The notes below the pieces were generated by a model. That model was not told the origin of the DNA and made no database searches. It saw only the letters and a list, made by a program, of their open reading frames with translations. From Tenacibaculum skagerrakense (GTDB lineage Bacteria > Bacteroidota > Bacteroidia > Flavobacteriales > Flavobacteriaceae), in assembly GCF_004345825.1 (NCBI RefSeq), contig NZ_SLXM01000006.1:186001-250000 (forward strand): a DNA stretch of 64,000 bases, in the 5' to 3' direction. Below are positions 25,681 through 34,049 of this stretch, piece by piece; the stretch's first letter is position 1; every line of letters begins with the position of its first letter. A program made the translations under genes and the position numbers.

Positions 25681-26322
25681 TTATTTTTTACCAAACAAAC
25701 CACCTAAAAGACCACCTAATAAGCCTCCAGATTTCTTTTGACTTCCGCCTAAAACCATACCAGCAACATCATCAATGATACTTCCATCACCATCAGCGTC
25801 TAATATTTTTTCTAAAAAACTTTGTTCGTTTTTAGTTTTGCTACCGCCTAACATTCCGCCTAATAAATCACCTAAACCACCAGCATTACTAATGCCATTT
25901 TGCCTAGATTGTTTTCCTAAAACACCCATTAATATTGGAGCTGCAGTTTTTAGAATATCAGCAACAGCACCCGTATCCATTCCAGCTTTTTGACCAATTA
26001 CTTGTTGAACACCTTGCTGTTTTGAACCTAAAATATGTCCAAGTATTTTACCACCATCGTCAACAACTTCTTTATTAACACCTCCACTAAATAAATCACC
26101 TAGATTATCTAAAATTCCTCCATCGTGTTTGCTTAAAGCTCCCATTAAACCTTCTGCTCCTTGTGGCGTCGCAGCATTTCGTTCCATAGCTTTCATTAAT
26201 ACAGGTAAGGCCATTGTTAATACGCTTCCTGTTTTACTATTATCTTGTCCCGTTGAACCAGCTACACCGCTGATGATAGTTTTTCCGATAGGGCTGTTTA
26301 GTAAATCTAAGATTCCTTCCAT
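25681..26322 (-). CDS. DUF937 domain protein (YidB-like), glycine-rich
   Basis: 213 residues. The DUF937 core (GKTIISGVAGSTGQDNSKTG ... VLPVLMKAMERNAATPQG) fills the first two-thirds, and the C-terminus is a low-complexity Gly/Leu stretch (GLLGGLLGGLFGKK). A DADGDGSIIDD segment is a likely calcium-binding EF-hand loop. There is no signal peptide. The function is unknown; relatives are abundant cytosolic proteins linked to stress. It is a monocistronic unit with a strong terminator. Confidence 0.8.
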   Translation of the reverse strand: MEGILDLLNSPIGKTIISGVAGSTGQDNSKTGSVLTMALPVLMKAMERNAATPQGAEGLMGALSKHDGGILDNLGDLFSGGVNKEVVDDGGKILGHILGSKQQGVQQVIGQKAGMDTGAVADILKTAAPILMGVLGKQSRQNGISNAGGLGDLLGGMLGGSKTKNEQSFLEKILDADGDGSIIDDVAGMVLGGSQKKSGGLLGGLLGGLFGKK

Positions 26323-26497
26323 TTTTCTAAAGTTTTAAAGTTTAATGATATTTTAATTGTTACTTTGACAGTTATTTGACACAAGATACAAAATCAAAGT
26401 CACAATTTTTTTAATTTTTCACCGTATAAGTATCACTTCGTTATAATTGTTATCAATTTTATATTTTTACAGCTTACACATAAACCAAAATAAACAA

Positions 26498-27823
26498 ATG
26501 AAGAAATTAGCACTGCACTGGAAGATTATCATAGGAATGGTTCTTGGGATATTTTTCGGGTTTATAATGAATACTATAGATGGAGGTAAAGGATTTGTTA
26601 CTAATTGGATTGCTCCATTTGGTAAAATCTTCATTAATCTTTTGAAATTAATAGCAGTTCCTTTAATCTTAGCTTCACTTATTAAAGGTATTTCAGATTT
26701 AAAAGATATCTCTAAAATTAAATCGATGGGGTTAAAAACCTTAGGTATTTATATTGCCACTACTTTGGTTGCCATTGTTATTGGTTTAAGTATTGTTAAT
26801 ACAGTTAAACCGGGTGCAGGAATGTCTCAAGAAACCATTGAGAAAATTAAAGAGAAATATGCTAATGATGCAGGTGTTGCAGATAAGCTAAAAAAAGCTT
26901 CAGATCAGAGAGGGGCAGGACCTTTACAACCACTAGTAGATATTTTTCCTAGCAATATTTTCAAATCATTTTATAATGCGTCAATGTTACAGGTTATATT
27001 TTTTGCATTATTTGTTGGGATATCTTTGCTTTTAATTGATGAGCGAAAATCAAAGCCTTTAATTGATTTCTTTGATTCCCTTAATGAAGTCGTCATGAAA
27101 ATGGTAGATTTAATAATGTTATTCGCTCCTTATGCAGTTTTTGCATTATTAGCAAATGTTATTATAGCCTTTGATGATACTGAGATATTGGTAAAATTAC
27201 TTTGGTATGCACTATGTGTAGTAACAGGATTAGCAATTATGATTGGTTTTTATCTTATACTTGTTAGTGTATATGCAAAAAAGTCACCAATGTGGTTTTT
27301 ACAACAAATTAGTCCAGCACAATTATTAGCATTTTCAACTAGTTCAAGTGCGGCTACCTTGCCTGTAACTATGGAACGAGTTGAAGAGCATATAGGAGTA
27401 GATAAAGAAGTTTCCGGATTTGTTTTACCAGTGGGAGCTACTGTAAATATGGATGGAACAAGTTTATATCAAGGAATAGCTGCAGTATTCATTATGCAAG
27501 TTATATGGCCAGAAGGATTAACATTTTCAAATCAATTAATAATTATTGCTACTGCATTACTGGCATCTATAGGTAGTGCGGCTGTACCAAGTGCAGGGAT
27601 GGTAATGTTAGTTATTGTGTTAGAATCTATAGGTTTTCCTGCTGAATTATTACCAATTGGATTGGCACTTATTTTTGCTGTGGATAGACCGTTAGATATG
27701 TGTAGAACTGTTGTTAATGTTACTGGAGATGCTACAGTTGCTACTTTAGTTGCAAAATCTGTTGGAAAGTTAGGGAATCCGAAACCAAAAAATTGGGATG
27801 ATAACTACGATAAGGTAAAATAA
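26498..27823 (+). CDS. Dicarboxylate/amino acid:cation symporter (DAACS, GltP/GltT family)
   Basis: 441 residues from ATG 26498 (MKKLALHWKIIIGMVLGIFF). The family signature SSSAATLPVTM (serine-rich hairpin loop 1) and the cation/substrate motif GATVNMDGTSLYQG are present, followed by GSAAVPSAGMVML and a conserved DRPLDMCRTVVNVTGD block. It takes up glutamate, aspartate or C4-dicarboxylates with Na+ or H+. Eight transmembrane helices are expected. It is a single-gene unit, ended by a hairpin with a T run. Confidence 0.92.
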   Translation: MKKLALHWKIIIGMVLGIFFGFIMNTIDGGKGFVTNWIAPFGKIFINLLKLIAVPLILASLIKGISDLKDISKIKSMGLKTLGIYIATTLVAIVIGLSIVNTVKPGAGMSQETIEKIKEKYANDAGVADKLKKASDQRGAGPLQPLVDIFPSNIFKSFYNASMLQVIFFALFVGISLLLIDERKSKPLIDFFDSLNEVVMKMVDLIMLFAPYAVFALLANVIIAFDDTEILVKLLWYALCVVTGLAIMIGFYLILVSVYAKKSPMWFLQQISPAQLLAFSTSSSAATLPVTMERVEEHIGVDKEVSGFVLPVGATVNMDGTSLYQGIAAVFIMQVIWPEGLTFSNQLIIIATALLASIGSAAVPSAGMVMLVIVLESIGFPAELLPIGLALIFAVDRPLDMCRTVVNVTGDATVATLVAKSVGKLGNPKPKNWDDNYDKVK

Positions 27824-27875
27824 TTTTATTTACATCCTCATTATCATATAAATAAAAAAAGAGTACTTTTATAAA

Positions 27876-27908
27876 CGCCAAAACGACAGTCGTTATTGGT
27901 GTTTTTTT
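27876..27908 (+). terminator. Terminator of the symporter gene
   Basis: The stem centred on ACGAC/TCGT around position 27888, with flanking CGCCA pairing to TGGTG (one G-U pair and one mismatch), is followed by T7. It separates the symporter from the following operon. Confidence 0.6.
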
Positions 27909-27955
27909 ACTTAAAAATTTAAAGAAAATACTAATCAAAAACTATAACTAATTAA

Positions 27956-28987
27956 ATGAATATTTGTTTTTTAATGTACCCTTGGGAACAAATTAAGCCT
28001 GATACCGATTCTTCATTAACTTTAATTCATGAATGTGCCAAAAGAGGTCATGGAGTTGCCATTTGTACACCTTCTAACTTAACAATTAGGAATAGTGTTA
28101 CGAGTGCTTTTTGCACAATTATTGAAAGAATGGATAAAGTGCCTACTTCTCCTAAAACGTACTATAAAAAAGCAAGTACTAGAGAAGAAATGCTTCCTTT
28201 AGCTGGATTTGATGCTATTTTTATGCGTGCTAATCCACCATTAGATCCTTTAATGCTTAATTTTTTAGACTCTGTTAAAGATGATGTTTTTATAATTAAT
28301 TCAGTGCAGGGAATGAGAGAGGGTAATAACAAATTATATACTGCGGTTTTTGAAGACCCTAATAATGAAATTATTCCAGTTACACACGTTTCTAAAAATA
28401 AAGGGTACCTTATAAAAACAATCGAAGAATCAGATTCTGATAAAATGATTTTGAAACCTTTAAATGGTTACGGTGGTTCTGGTGTTATTTTAATTGAAAA
28501 GTCGGCAATGGGAAATATCAATTCTTTGCTAGATTTTTACATTAGTAAAAGCGATGGTTCATCAGATTATGTAATTCTTCAAGAATATATTGAAGGTGCT
28601 GATAAAGGAGATGTACGAATTTTACTATTAAACGGAATACCTATTGGTGCAATGAAAAGGATTCCAGGAGATAAAGATCACAGATCTAATATTACAGCAG
28701 GTGGAAGAGTTGAGAGACATCGATTAACTCAGGCAGAAAAAATATTATGTAAGAAAATTGGACCAAAATTAGTTCAAGACGGACTTTATTTTGTTGGTAT
28801 TGATGTGATTAATGGAAAGTTGGTTGAGGTTAATGTTATGAGTCCAGGAGGAATTACCTACATCAATAAAGTTTCAAAAGTTAAACTTCAAGAAAAAGTT
28901 GTAGACTTTTTAGAGAGCAAGGTTCTTGAAAAGAATGCGGCTTTTAAAAGAATGACAGATTTAAAGAAGCAAGTAGATGACGCTTAA
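27956..28987 (+). CDS. GshB-like ATP-grasp ligase (glutathione-synthetase fold)
   Basis: 343 residues. The ATP-grasp core has KPLNGYGGSGV (167-177), the GD-x-R-I-L-L segment (GDVRILLLNGIPIG), RSNITAGGRVERH (nucleotide/substrate loop) and the metal-binding EVNVMSPGGI (291-300), all as in glutathione synthetase GshB. No GshA is nearby and bacillithiol is the predicted thiol, so the product is probably a different amide bond. It opens a tight operon: its 3' end overlaps the rhodanese gene by 11 bp, and TerB-like, N-formylglutamate-amidohydrolase and DUF1704 genes follow. The N-terminal MNICFLMYPWEQIKPDTDSS is typical of the family. Confidence 0.85.
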   Translation: MNICFLMYPWEQIKPDTDSSLTLIHECAKRGHGVAICTPSNLTIRNSVTSAFCTIIERMDKVPTSPKTYYKKASTREEMLPLAGFDAIFMRANPPLDPLMLNFLDSVKDDVFIINSVQGMREGNNKLYTAVFEDPNNEIIPVTHVSKNKGYLIKTIEESDSDKMILKPLNGYGGSGVILIEKSAMGNINSLLDFYISKSDGSSDYVILQEYIEGADKGDVRILLLNGIPIGAMKRIPGDKDHRSNITAGGRVERHRLTQAEKILCKKIGPKLVQDGLYFVGIDVINGKLVEVNVMSPGGITYINKVSKVKLQEKVVDFLESKVLEKNAAFKRMTDLKKQVDDA

Positions 28988-29819
28988 AATTACCTCTCCG
29001 GTTGTATCAGTCGATTGGTTATATGAAAATAGAGATGCAGATAATTTAATTATTTTAGATGCAACTATTAAAAAAGTTGGATCCTCAGATACTTCTCTTG
29101 AGAAAAAAATGCAAATACCCAAAGCTGTTTTTTTTGATTTAAAAGATGTTTTCTTAGATAAGAAAGGTGCGTTTCCAAACACAATTCCTCAAGAAGATTA
29201 TTTTGAGAAGCAAGTTCAAAGTTTAGGAATTAATAATGATTTTTGTATTATTATTTATGATGATTTAGGAGTGTATTCTTCTCCTAGAGCTTGGTGGCTT
29301 TTTAAATTATTTGGTTTTGATAATGTTGCCGTTCTAAATGGTGGACTACCAAGTTGGAAAGCAAAAGGTTATAAAGTAGAAAATCAATCTGCTACCCAAT
29401 TATCAAAAGGAAATTTTAAAGCTGTATTAATTGAAGATAGAGTTGTTTCGTATCATAAAGTTTTAGATGCTATTTCTTCTGATGAATATTGTATAGCCGA
29501 TGCTCGATCAAATGATCGTTTTTTAGCTAAAGTTCCTGAGCCGAGAGAAGACTTAAAAGGAGGGCATATTCCAAACTCAATAAATTTGTCTTATACAGAA
29601 GTGCAGTTGAATGGTGAAATGAAATCTAAAGAAGAATTAGAGTTGTTGTTTAAAGCTATTAATTCAAATAAAAAGAAATATATTTTTACATGTGGATCGG
29701 GAATTACTGCTTGTATTTTAGCACTAGCTCTTGAAATTACTGAAAATACTAACTACTCGGTATACGATGGTTCATGGACTGAATGGGCAAGTACACCTAA
29801 TCTACCTATTGCGAAATAA
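28977..29819 (+). CDS. Two-domain rhodanese / 3-mercaptopyruvate sulfurtransferase
   Basis: 280 residues. Two rhodanese domains: the first (about 8-135) lacks the catalytic cysteine, and the second (about 150-278) ends in CGSGITA, with active Cys239. CG(S/T)G-V/I-T loops are typical of mercaptopyruvate sulfurtransferases, while CRKGVT would indicate thiosulfate sulfurtransferase. It transfers sulfane sulfur from mercaptopyruvate to a thiol acceptor in the cytosol. It is translated in overlap with the ATP-grasp gene and 2 bp ahead of the TerB-like gene, so it is part of the same pathway or stress response. Confidence 0.9.
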   Translation: MTLKITSPVVSVDWLYENRDADNLIILDATIKKVGSSDTSLEKKMQIPKAVFFDLKDVFLDKKGAFPNTIPQEDYFEKQVQSLGINNDFCIIIYDDLGVYSSPRAWWLFKLFGFDNVAVLNGGLPSWKAKGYKVENQSATQLSKGNFKAVLIEDRVVSYHKVLDAISSDEYCIADARSNDRFLAKVPEPREDLKGGHIPNSINLSYTEVQLNGEMKSKEELELLFKAINSNKKKYIFTCGSGITACILALALEITENTNYSVYDGSWTEWASTPNLPIAK

Positions 29820-29821
29820 TT

Positions 29822-30148
29822 ATGATTATAGAATGGACAAAAACTGAATTTGAAGCCTATGTTTTGTTATATGCTGCTCAGTGTAATTTCTTAGAAACGG
29901 AAGAAGAACGCAATTATATTCTTTCTAAAGTAGATGAGAAAACTTTTAATAAAGTACATACTCAAATTGTTTTTGATAGAGAAGAAGATATTATCGAAAA
30001 CATTAAGGAGTATTTGTTAATGAATAAGTATTCAGTAGAGGAAAAAAGAAGTCTTATTAATGATATTAAAGAGGTTTTTTTTGCTGATGGTACCGTTGAT
30101 AAAGTAGAGAGACAAATTTTTGCTGCATTACAAAAAATTTTGAAGTAG
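29822..30148 (+). CDS. TerB-like helical protein
   Basis: 108 residues, no signal peptide. The pattern of acidic helices with DEKTFNKVHTQIVFDREEDI and a late FFADGTVDKVERQIFAALQK matches the TerB/DjlA-type fold, where a D-G-x-V-x-x-x-E/E-R segment is conserved. TerB-domain proteins belong to tellurite-resistance-associated stress systems and often sit in biosynthetic neighbourhoods. Its start is 2 bp behind the rhodanese gene and its stop abuts the next gene with no gap, so it is co-translated with them. The molecular role is unknown. Confidence 0.65.
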   Translation: MIIEWTKTEFEAYVLLYAAQCNFLETEEERNYILSKVDEKTFNKVHTQIVFDREEDIIENIKEYLLMNKYSVEEKRSLINDIKEVFFADGTVDKVERQIFAALQKILK

Positions 30149-30979
30149 ATGGATAAATTATCGATTGAACAAATAATTCAAAAAATTAAAAACGAAGAAT
30201 GTTTTGAAGCTGTTTCCTCAGACTATTCTTTTACAATAAAGATTGAAGAATATGTGCCTTATGTTTGTGCAGCTGTTCATGATGGACATCAGTTTCGAAA
30301 AGAGTTATGGCATAATTGTTTGCACACAGAATATGAGCGTTGGTACGAAGAGGATCCATGTACTAAAGAAATGATTGCAGAGCACCCTATTGTTATAACT
30401 GGTTTAGACTCAAGATTTGAATATGATTTGAATAGAGCTCCAGAATCGGCAATTTATGAGGATGCTTGGGGTAAACAACTGTGGAAGTCTCCTTTGCCAT
30501 TAGAAATGAAAGAAAAAAGCTTAGCGAAGCATGATGCTTTTTATGATGTTGTTGAGGCTTTAATTCTAAAACTTGAAGAAAAATACGAAAAGTGTATAGT
30601 TTATGATATGCACAGTTATAATTGGCAACGTTGGGAGAGAGAAGTACCTACATGGAATTTAGGTACTGCAAATGTTGATAATAATAGGTTTGGAACAGAT
30701 ATTGAGGAATGGAGATTGATATTAGAGCAAATGCCATTACCAAACGGAATTAAATCAACTTCAAAAGTTAATGACACGTTTCAGGGTAATGGATATTTCT
30801 TAAAATTTATAACTCAAAAATTTGAAAACACCTTGGTGCTAGCTACAGAAATAGCTAAGGTGTATTGTGATGAGTTGGACCAAATTATTTATCCAGAAGT
30901 GGTAAATGCAGTAAAAGTATATTTAAATAGTAAGTTAAAAGAACACGCAAAAGATTTTTATAGAAGACATAAATCTTAA
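30149..30979 (+). CDS. N-formylglutamate amidohydrolase family protein
   Basis: 276 residues. Metal-ligand and active-site motifs: HDGH (44-47), GLDSRFEYDLNR (85-96) and VYDMHSYN (151-158). The family belongs to zinc-dependent hydrolases that cut C-N bonds, including N-formylglutamate deformylase of histidine catabolism. No other hut gene occurs here, so deformylation is not implied. It begins directly at the stop of the TerB-like gene and precedes DUF1704. In this operon, it is likely a hydrolase acting on the product of the ATP-grasp enzyme or a related amide. Confidence 0.85.
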   Translation: MDKLSIEQIIQKIKNEECFEAVSSDYSFTIKIEEYVPYVCAAVHDGHQFRKELWHNCLHTEYERWYEEDPCTKEMIAEHPIVITGLDSRFEYDLNRAPESAIYEDAWGKQLWKSPLPLEMKEKSLAKHDAFYDVVEALILKLEEKYEKCIVYDMHSYNWQRWEREVPTWNLGTANVDNNRFGTDIEEWRLILEQMPLPNGIKSTSKVNDTFQGNGYFLKFITQKFENTLVLATEIAKVYCDELDQIIYPEVVNAVKVYLNSKLKEHAKDFYRRHKS

Positions 30980-30984
30980 ATTTG
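30977..30984 (+). promoter_or_regulatory. Possible internal -7 box before the DUF1704 gene
   Basis: TAAATTTG overlaps the stop codon of the preceding gene and ends 17 bp before ATG 31002. It could give the peptidase gene an extra start of transcription. No -33 element is clear. Confidence 0.3.
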
Positions 30985-31001
30985 TAGCGTAGAACTTTAT
31001 A

Positions 31002-32162
31002 ATGATGATTGATACTTCGGTGAATACACAGAAACTATTTGAAATAGACGAACGAATTGATCGACTGGTAAAAGAAATAGAATTACTTAGATATGTAAAT
31101 CCGGTTAATATAGAAGAAGAAAAAACAAAATTTTTTGCTTCCAAATATTTAACGGATCCTAATTTTATATATCCAGAACGCGATTTCGATAAATTTAAAT
31201 TGCATAGCGAGTTTTTTGCTTTGCCGCTTGAAGATATCGAAGATGAAATGATTCGAGATTTATATGAAGAAATTATTTACTTCTATTCTGGTTTGATTCA
31301 ATGCATTGAGACAATTGGTGAAGGAAAAAAGTTTTACTACAATAGTTTACGTTCTTTCGGGTCGCCTACTGAAGATGATGTAGAGAACGCTAAATTCATT
31401 CTTCATTTTGAAGACGAAGATGTAACAGCTCCAGCTTTTAAAGCCAAGTATTCTTCTAAAGACGCAGAACAAGTTTTTGTTGATTATGGAAAGAAGTACG
31501 ACTTTGATTTCAGTATAAGACATTCAAAAAAGATGAGTGCTATTGCTATGGTTTTAAATAGTAAACGTGCGTTAGTCTTAAATGAAAATTATACCTATTC
31601 AGATAATGAACTGGCAATTTTAACAAACCATGAAATTGGAGTTCATATGGTTACTACTATGAATGCTTTAGAGCATCCTTTAAAAATTTTCTCACATGGT
31701 TTTCCTAATAATGAAGAAACTCAAGAAGGATTAGCTGTTTTTAGTGAGTATATGTCTGGAAATCTTACCTTAACAAGATTAAAAGAACTGGCTTATCGTG
31801 TGTTGGCTGTTAATGGTTTAGCAAAAGGATATTCTTTTTCAAGAACTTTTCGATTATTGCACAATTCTTTTGATTTAGATCGTGAGAATGCATTTTATAT
31901 AACGCTAAGAGCATACCGTGGAGGAGGTTTTACTAAAGATTACTTGTATTTAACAGGACTTAAAAAAATCTATAACCATTATAAAGAAGGTAAAGATTTG
32001 AGTAATTTGCTTACCGGTAAAGTAACCTTAGAATTTGCAAATCATATTAAGTATTTAATAGAGAAGGGATATGCAGTTCCTTCAAAATATATAACTGATT
32101 CTTATTCAGTTAATAATAATACCAATGAAACAATAAATTTTATTTTAGATAACTTGAAGTAA
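31002..32162 (+). CDS. DUF1704 (QEGLA/MATCAP-like) metallopeptidase
   Basis: 386 residues. The active site is HEIGVH (210-215), a zincin variant with three residues between E and the second His, followed by QEGLA (241-245), the diagnostic motif for DUF1704. Eukaryotic relatives (MATCAP/TMCP) are carboxypeptidases that remove C-terminal residues from tubulin; bacterial members have no established substrate and were once named flavohaemoglobin-expression-modulating. It ends the five-gene operon with ATP-grasp, rhodanese, TerB-like and N-formylglutamate amidohydrolase genes. Its 3' end overlaps the convergent SUKH gene by 23 bp. Confidence 0.9.
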   Translation: MMIDTSVNTQKLFEIDERIDRLVKEIELLRYVNPVNIEEEKTKFFASKYLTDPNFIYPERDFDKFKLHSEFFALPLEDIEDEMIRDLYEEIIYFYSGLIQCIETIGEGKKFYYNSLRSFGSPTEDDVENAKFILHFEDEDVTAPAFKAKYSSKDAEQVFVDYGKKYDFDFSIRHSKKMSAIAMVLNSKRALVLNENYTYSDNELAILTNHEIGVHMVTTMNALEHPLKIFSHGFPNNEETQEGLAVFSEYMSGNLTLTRLKELAYRVLAVNGLAKGYSFSRTFRLLHNSFDLDRENAFYITLRAYRGGGFTKDYLYLTGLKKIYNHYKEGKDLSNLLTGKVTLEFANHIKYLIEKGYAVPSKYITDSYSVNNNTNETINFILDNLK

Positions 32163-32853
32163 TTGCATCACTACTGACACCAGCATTTTCTAGATTTTGT
32201 AATTCAGTAACTACATTATTTTTACTTTTCACTAGAAATTCTAACCATTTTGTGAAGTTTTCTACAGTATATTCTATAGATAGATTTTTAGAATTGAAAC
32301 AAGCTAAGCCCCATTCATTATTATCAAGAGATTGGTCAACAACCCAATACCAAGCAATTTCATTATTGTTCTTATTTGTTAAAGAAAGCAAAGAACTACT
32401 TTGAATTGTTTCATCTTCAGTGGATAATTCCTCTGATAAATCTTTAAACTGATTGGTAATATATGTAGCTTCTGATGTTTTCATTACTTTAACATTGTAA
32501 ACTAAATCAGCACCATCACCAAAGTATTTTAAAAATAATTTATATGATTCTGGAAACGTAAGGTTTAATTTTTCTTCAATTTTTTCAATTTCAATATCAG
32601 AAAGCTTAGTGCCTACGTTTTTATGTTTGTCATAATCATCAGCTAAACTGATTATTAATTCCATCATAGTATCTTCTACAAAAGAAGATTGTTTGATAGA
32701 GTCTATCTGTTGCTTCGCATTCTTAATCAAGGTTTTATCAGAAACATTATGTTCTATGCTTTTAGAAGCGTCCTTGTTTTTTAAATACACAAACCCCATT
32801 GCTAAAATTAATAACACAGAGATTACAAAAATTTTTAACGTTGATTTTCCCAT
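32140..32853 (-). CDS. Membrane-anchored SMI1/KNR4 (SUKH) family protein
   Basis: 237 residues from ATG 32853, which overlaps the preceding stop by 1 bp (TAATG). A signal anchor (ILKIFVISVLL-type, about 6-22) is followed by a SUKH domain with the hallmark TFPESYKLFLKYFGDGADLV (about 95-115). SUKH proteins are often immunity factors of toxin systems or regulatory scaffolds. No toxin is encoded beside it. It is translationally coupled to the HAD gene. Confidence 0.75.
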   Translation of the reverse strand: MGKSTLKIFVISVLLILAMGFVYLKNKDASKSIEHNVSDKTLIKNAKQQIDSIKQSSFVEDTMMELIISLADDYDKHKNVGTKLSDIEIEKIEEKLNLTFPESYKLFLKYFGDGADLVYNVKVMKTSEATYITNQFKDLSEELSTEDETIQSSSLLSLTNKNNNEIAWYWVVDQSLDNNEWGLACFNSKNLSIEYTVENFTKWLEFLVKSKNNVVTELQNLENAGVSSDAITSSYLK

Positions 32854-33503
32854 TAGCAAATTTCAATTAGTTCGTTATAACTAGAAATAACCATATTAGC
32901 GTTTTCTAATGTCTGATTCGTAACCAACGGGTTTTTATAACCCACGGCAAAAATCCCAGCATCATTAGCCGCTTTAATTCCATTATCAGAATCTTCAATA
33001 ACAATACAATGAGTTCTGTCGTGTCCTCCTAAAATAGCTGCTTTTTCAAATATTTCTGGATGAGGTTTTGAAGCTTTTAAATCTGCACCACTTATTTTAG
33101 CTGTAAAGTACTTGTGCAAATCAAAACGATCAAAAACACGATTAATATTTACCATAGCAGATGATGAAGCCAAAACAAGCGTATGACCTTTTTCGAAAAA
33201 ATGTTGAATAGCATCCTCAACTCCATTAATCAAACTTAGATTAGGATCGTTTTCAAAAAAGTTTACATATCTTTTTCGTTTGTTTATTACAAGTTCTTCA
33301 GGAATTTCATTCAAATTAAAATGAGAAACTAATTTTTGAAAAGCATTAAGCGTAGAAGATCCTGTCATTGATTTATATAACTCCTCAGTTACATTTATAT
33401 CTAAAGACTCAAATACTTCATAATATGCTTTTCTGTGTAACTCCTCCGAATCAATTATTACACCATCCATATCAAAGATTACGCATCTTAAATTCTGTAT
33501 CAT
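32853..33503 (-). CDS. HAD-family phosphatase (beta-phosphoglucomutase-like)
   Basis: 216 residues from ATG 33503 (MIQNLRCVIFDMDGVIIDSE), which overlaps the stop of the DCC gene by 1 bp (TAATG). HAD motifs: FDMDGV (motif I, nucleophile first Asp), LVLASSSAM (motif II), K in SGADLKASKPHPEIF (motif III), and VIEDSDNGIKAA (motif IV). The cap domain resembles those of phosphosugar phosphatases and phosphoglucomutases. The substrate is not evident. Confidence 0.88.
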   Translation of the reverse strand: MIQNLRCVIFDMDGVIIDSEELHRKAYYEVFESLDINVTEELYKSMTGSSTLNAFQKLVSHFNLNEIPEELVINKRKRYVNFFENDPNLSLINGVEDAIQHFFEKGHTLVLASSSAMVNINRVFDRFDLHKYFTAKISGADLKASKPHPEIFEKAAILGGHDRTHCIVIEDSDNGIKAANDAGIFAVGYKNPLVTNQTLENANMVISSYNELIEIC

Positions 33504-33919
33504 TAATCTAAAAATTTTGATAGTAATTCTGGAGTAGGAATCATGCATTGATTTTTTTTACCAAACCATTTGTATCGATTCTTTGCAATAATGTCGTATA
33601 CAAAATCTCTGATAAAAGAGGGGAAAAACAATAGAAACTTACTTACCTCCCAAATTCCTCCAAAGTTACCAAATATTTTTAAAGCGGCAGTAGATTTTAA
33701 ATAATAAGCTTGATTTGGTTCAAATAATATAATTGAATCCACTTTTGTGGTATCAATTTTTAAATAATCAATAATTTCTTTTCCTGTTTCAGATTGTAAG
33801 GAAGTAAACCTGAAAGTATCTTTTTTATCAAGTTTAATAATTCGTAATACCGTTTGATTGCAAAGGTTACAAACACCATCAAACAAAATAATTTTTTTAT
33901 TTTCAGGAAACTCAATCAT
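33503..33919 (-). CDS. Thiol-disulfide oxidoreductase of the DCC family (DUF393)
   Basis: 138 residues. The motif FDGVCNLCNQTV has the D-x-x-C-x-x-C start that names the family, and a later FGKKNQCMIPTPE is typical. These small proteins are predicted to hold a redox-active CxxC. It starts the three-gene minus operon DCC-HAD-SUKH, coupled by 1-bp overlaps. A TAATTTTG box is 19 bp upstream. Confidence 0.88.
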   Translation of the reverse strand: MIEFPENKKIILFDGVCNLCNQTVLRIIKLDKKDTFRFTSLQSETGKEIIDYLKIDTTKVDSIILFEPNQAYYLKSTAALKIFGNFGGIWEVSKFLLFFPSFIRDFVYDIIAKNRYKWFGKKNQCMIPTPELLSKFLD

Positions 33920-33938
33920 ACTAATTTTTATTTTTTTT

Positions 33939-33946
33939 CAAAATTA
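33939..33946 (-). promoter_or_regulatory. -7 box of the DCC-HAD-SUKH operon
   Basis: TAATTTTG on the minus strand, 19 bp before ATG 33919. No strong -33 element. Confidence 0.4.
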
Positions 33947-34049
33947 CAATAACTTTCTGTAACATAATTTAAAAACAAGCGTCTAGTCAGTGTATGTAAA
34001 TGAAGTCGATACTTTATAAGCGTACAAACCAGAAAAATTAACTAACTAT

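Noticed and set aside
27956..28987. Glutathione biosynthesis locus
   Set aside because: No gshA or gshF is present, and bshC indicates bacillithiol; kept as a ligase of unknown substrate.
30149..30979. Histidine-utilisation (hut) operon
   Set aside because: Only the N-formylglutamate-amidohydrolase fold is present; hutH, hutU and hutI are absent, so deformylation is not supported.
32140..33919. Toxin-immunity system because of the SUKH domain
   Set aside because: No toxin or polymorphic secreted protein lies in the vicinity, and the neighbours are housekeeping-like enzymes.
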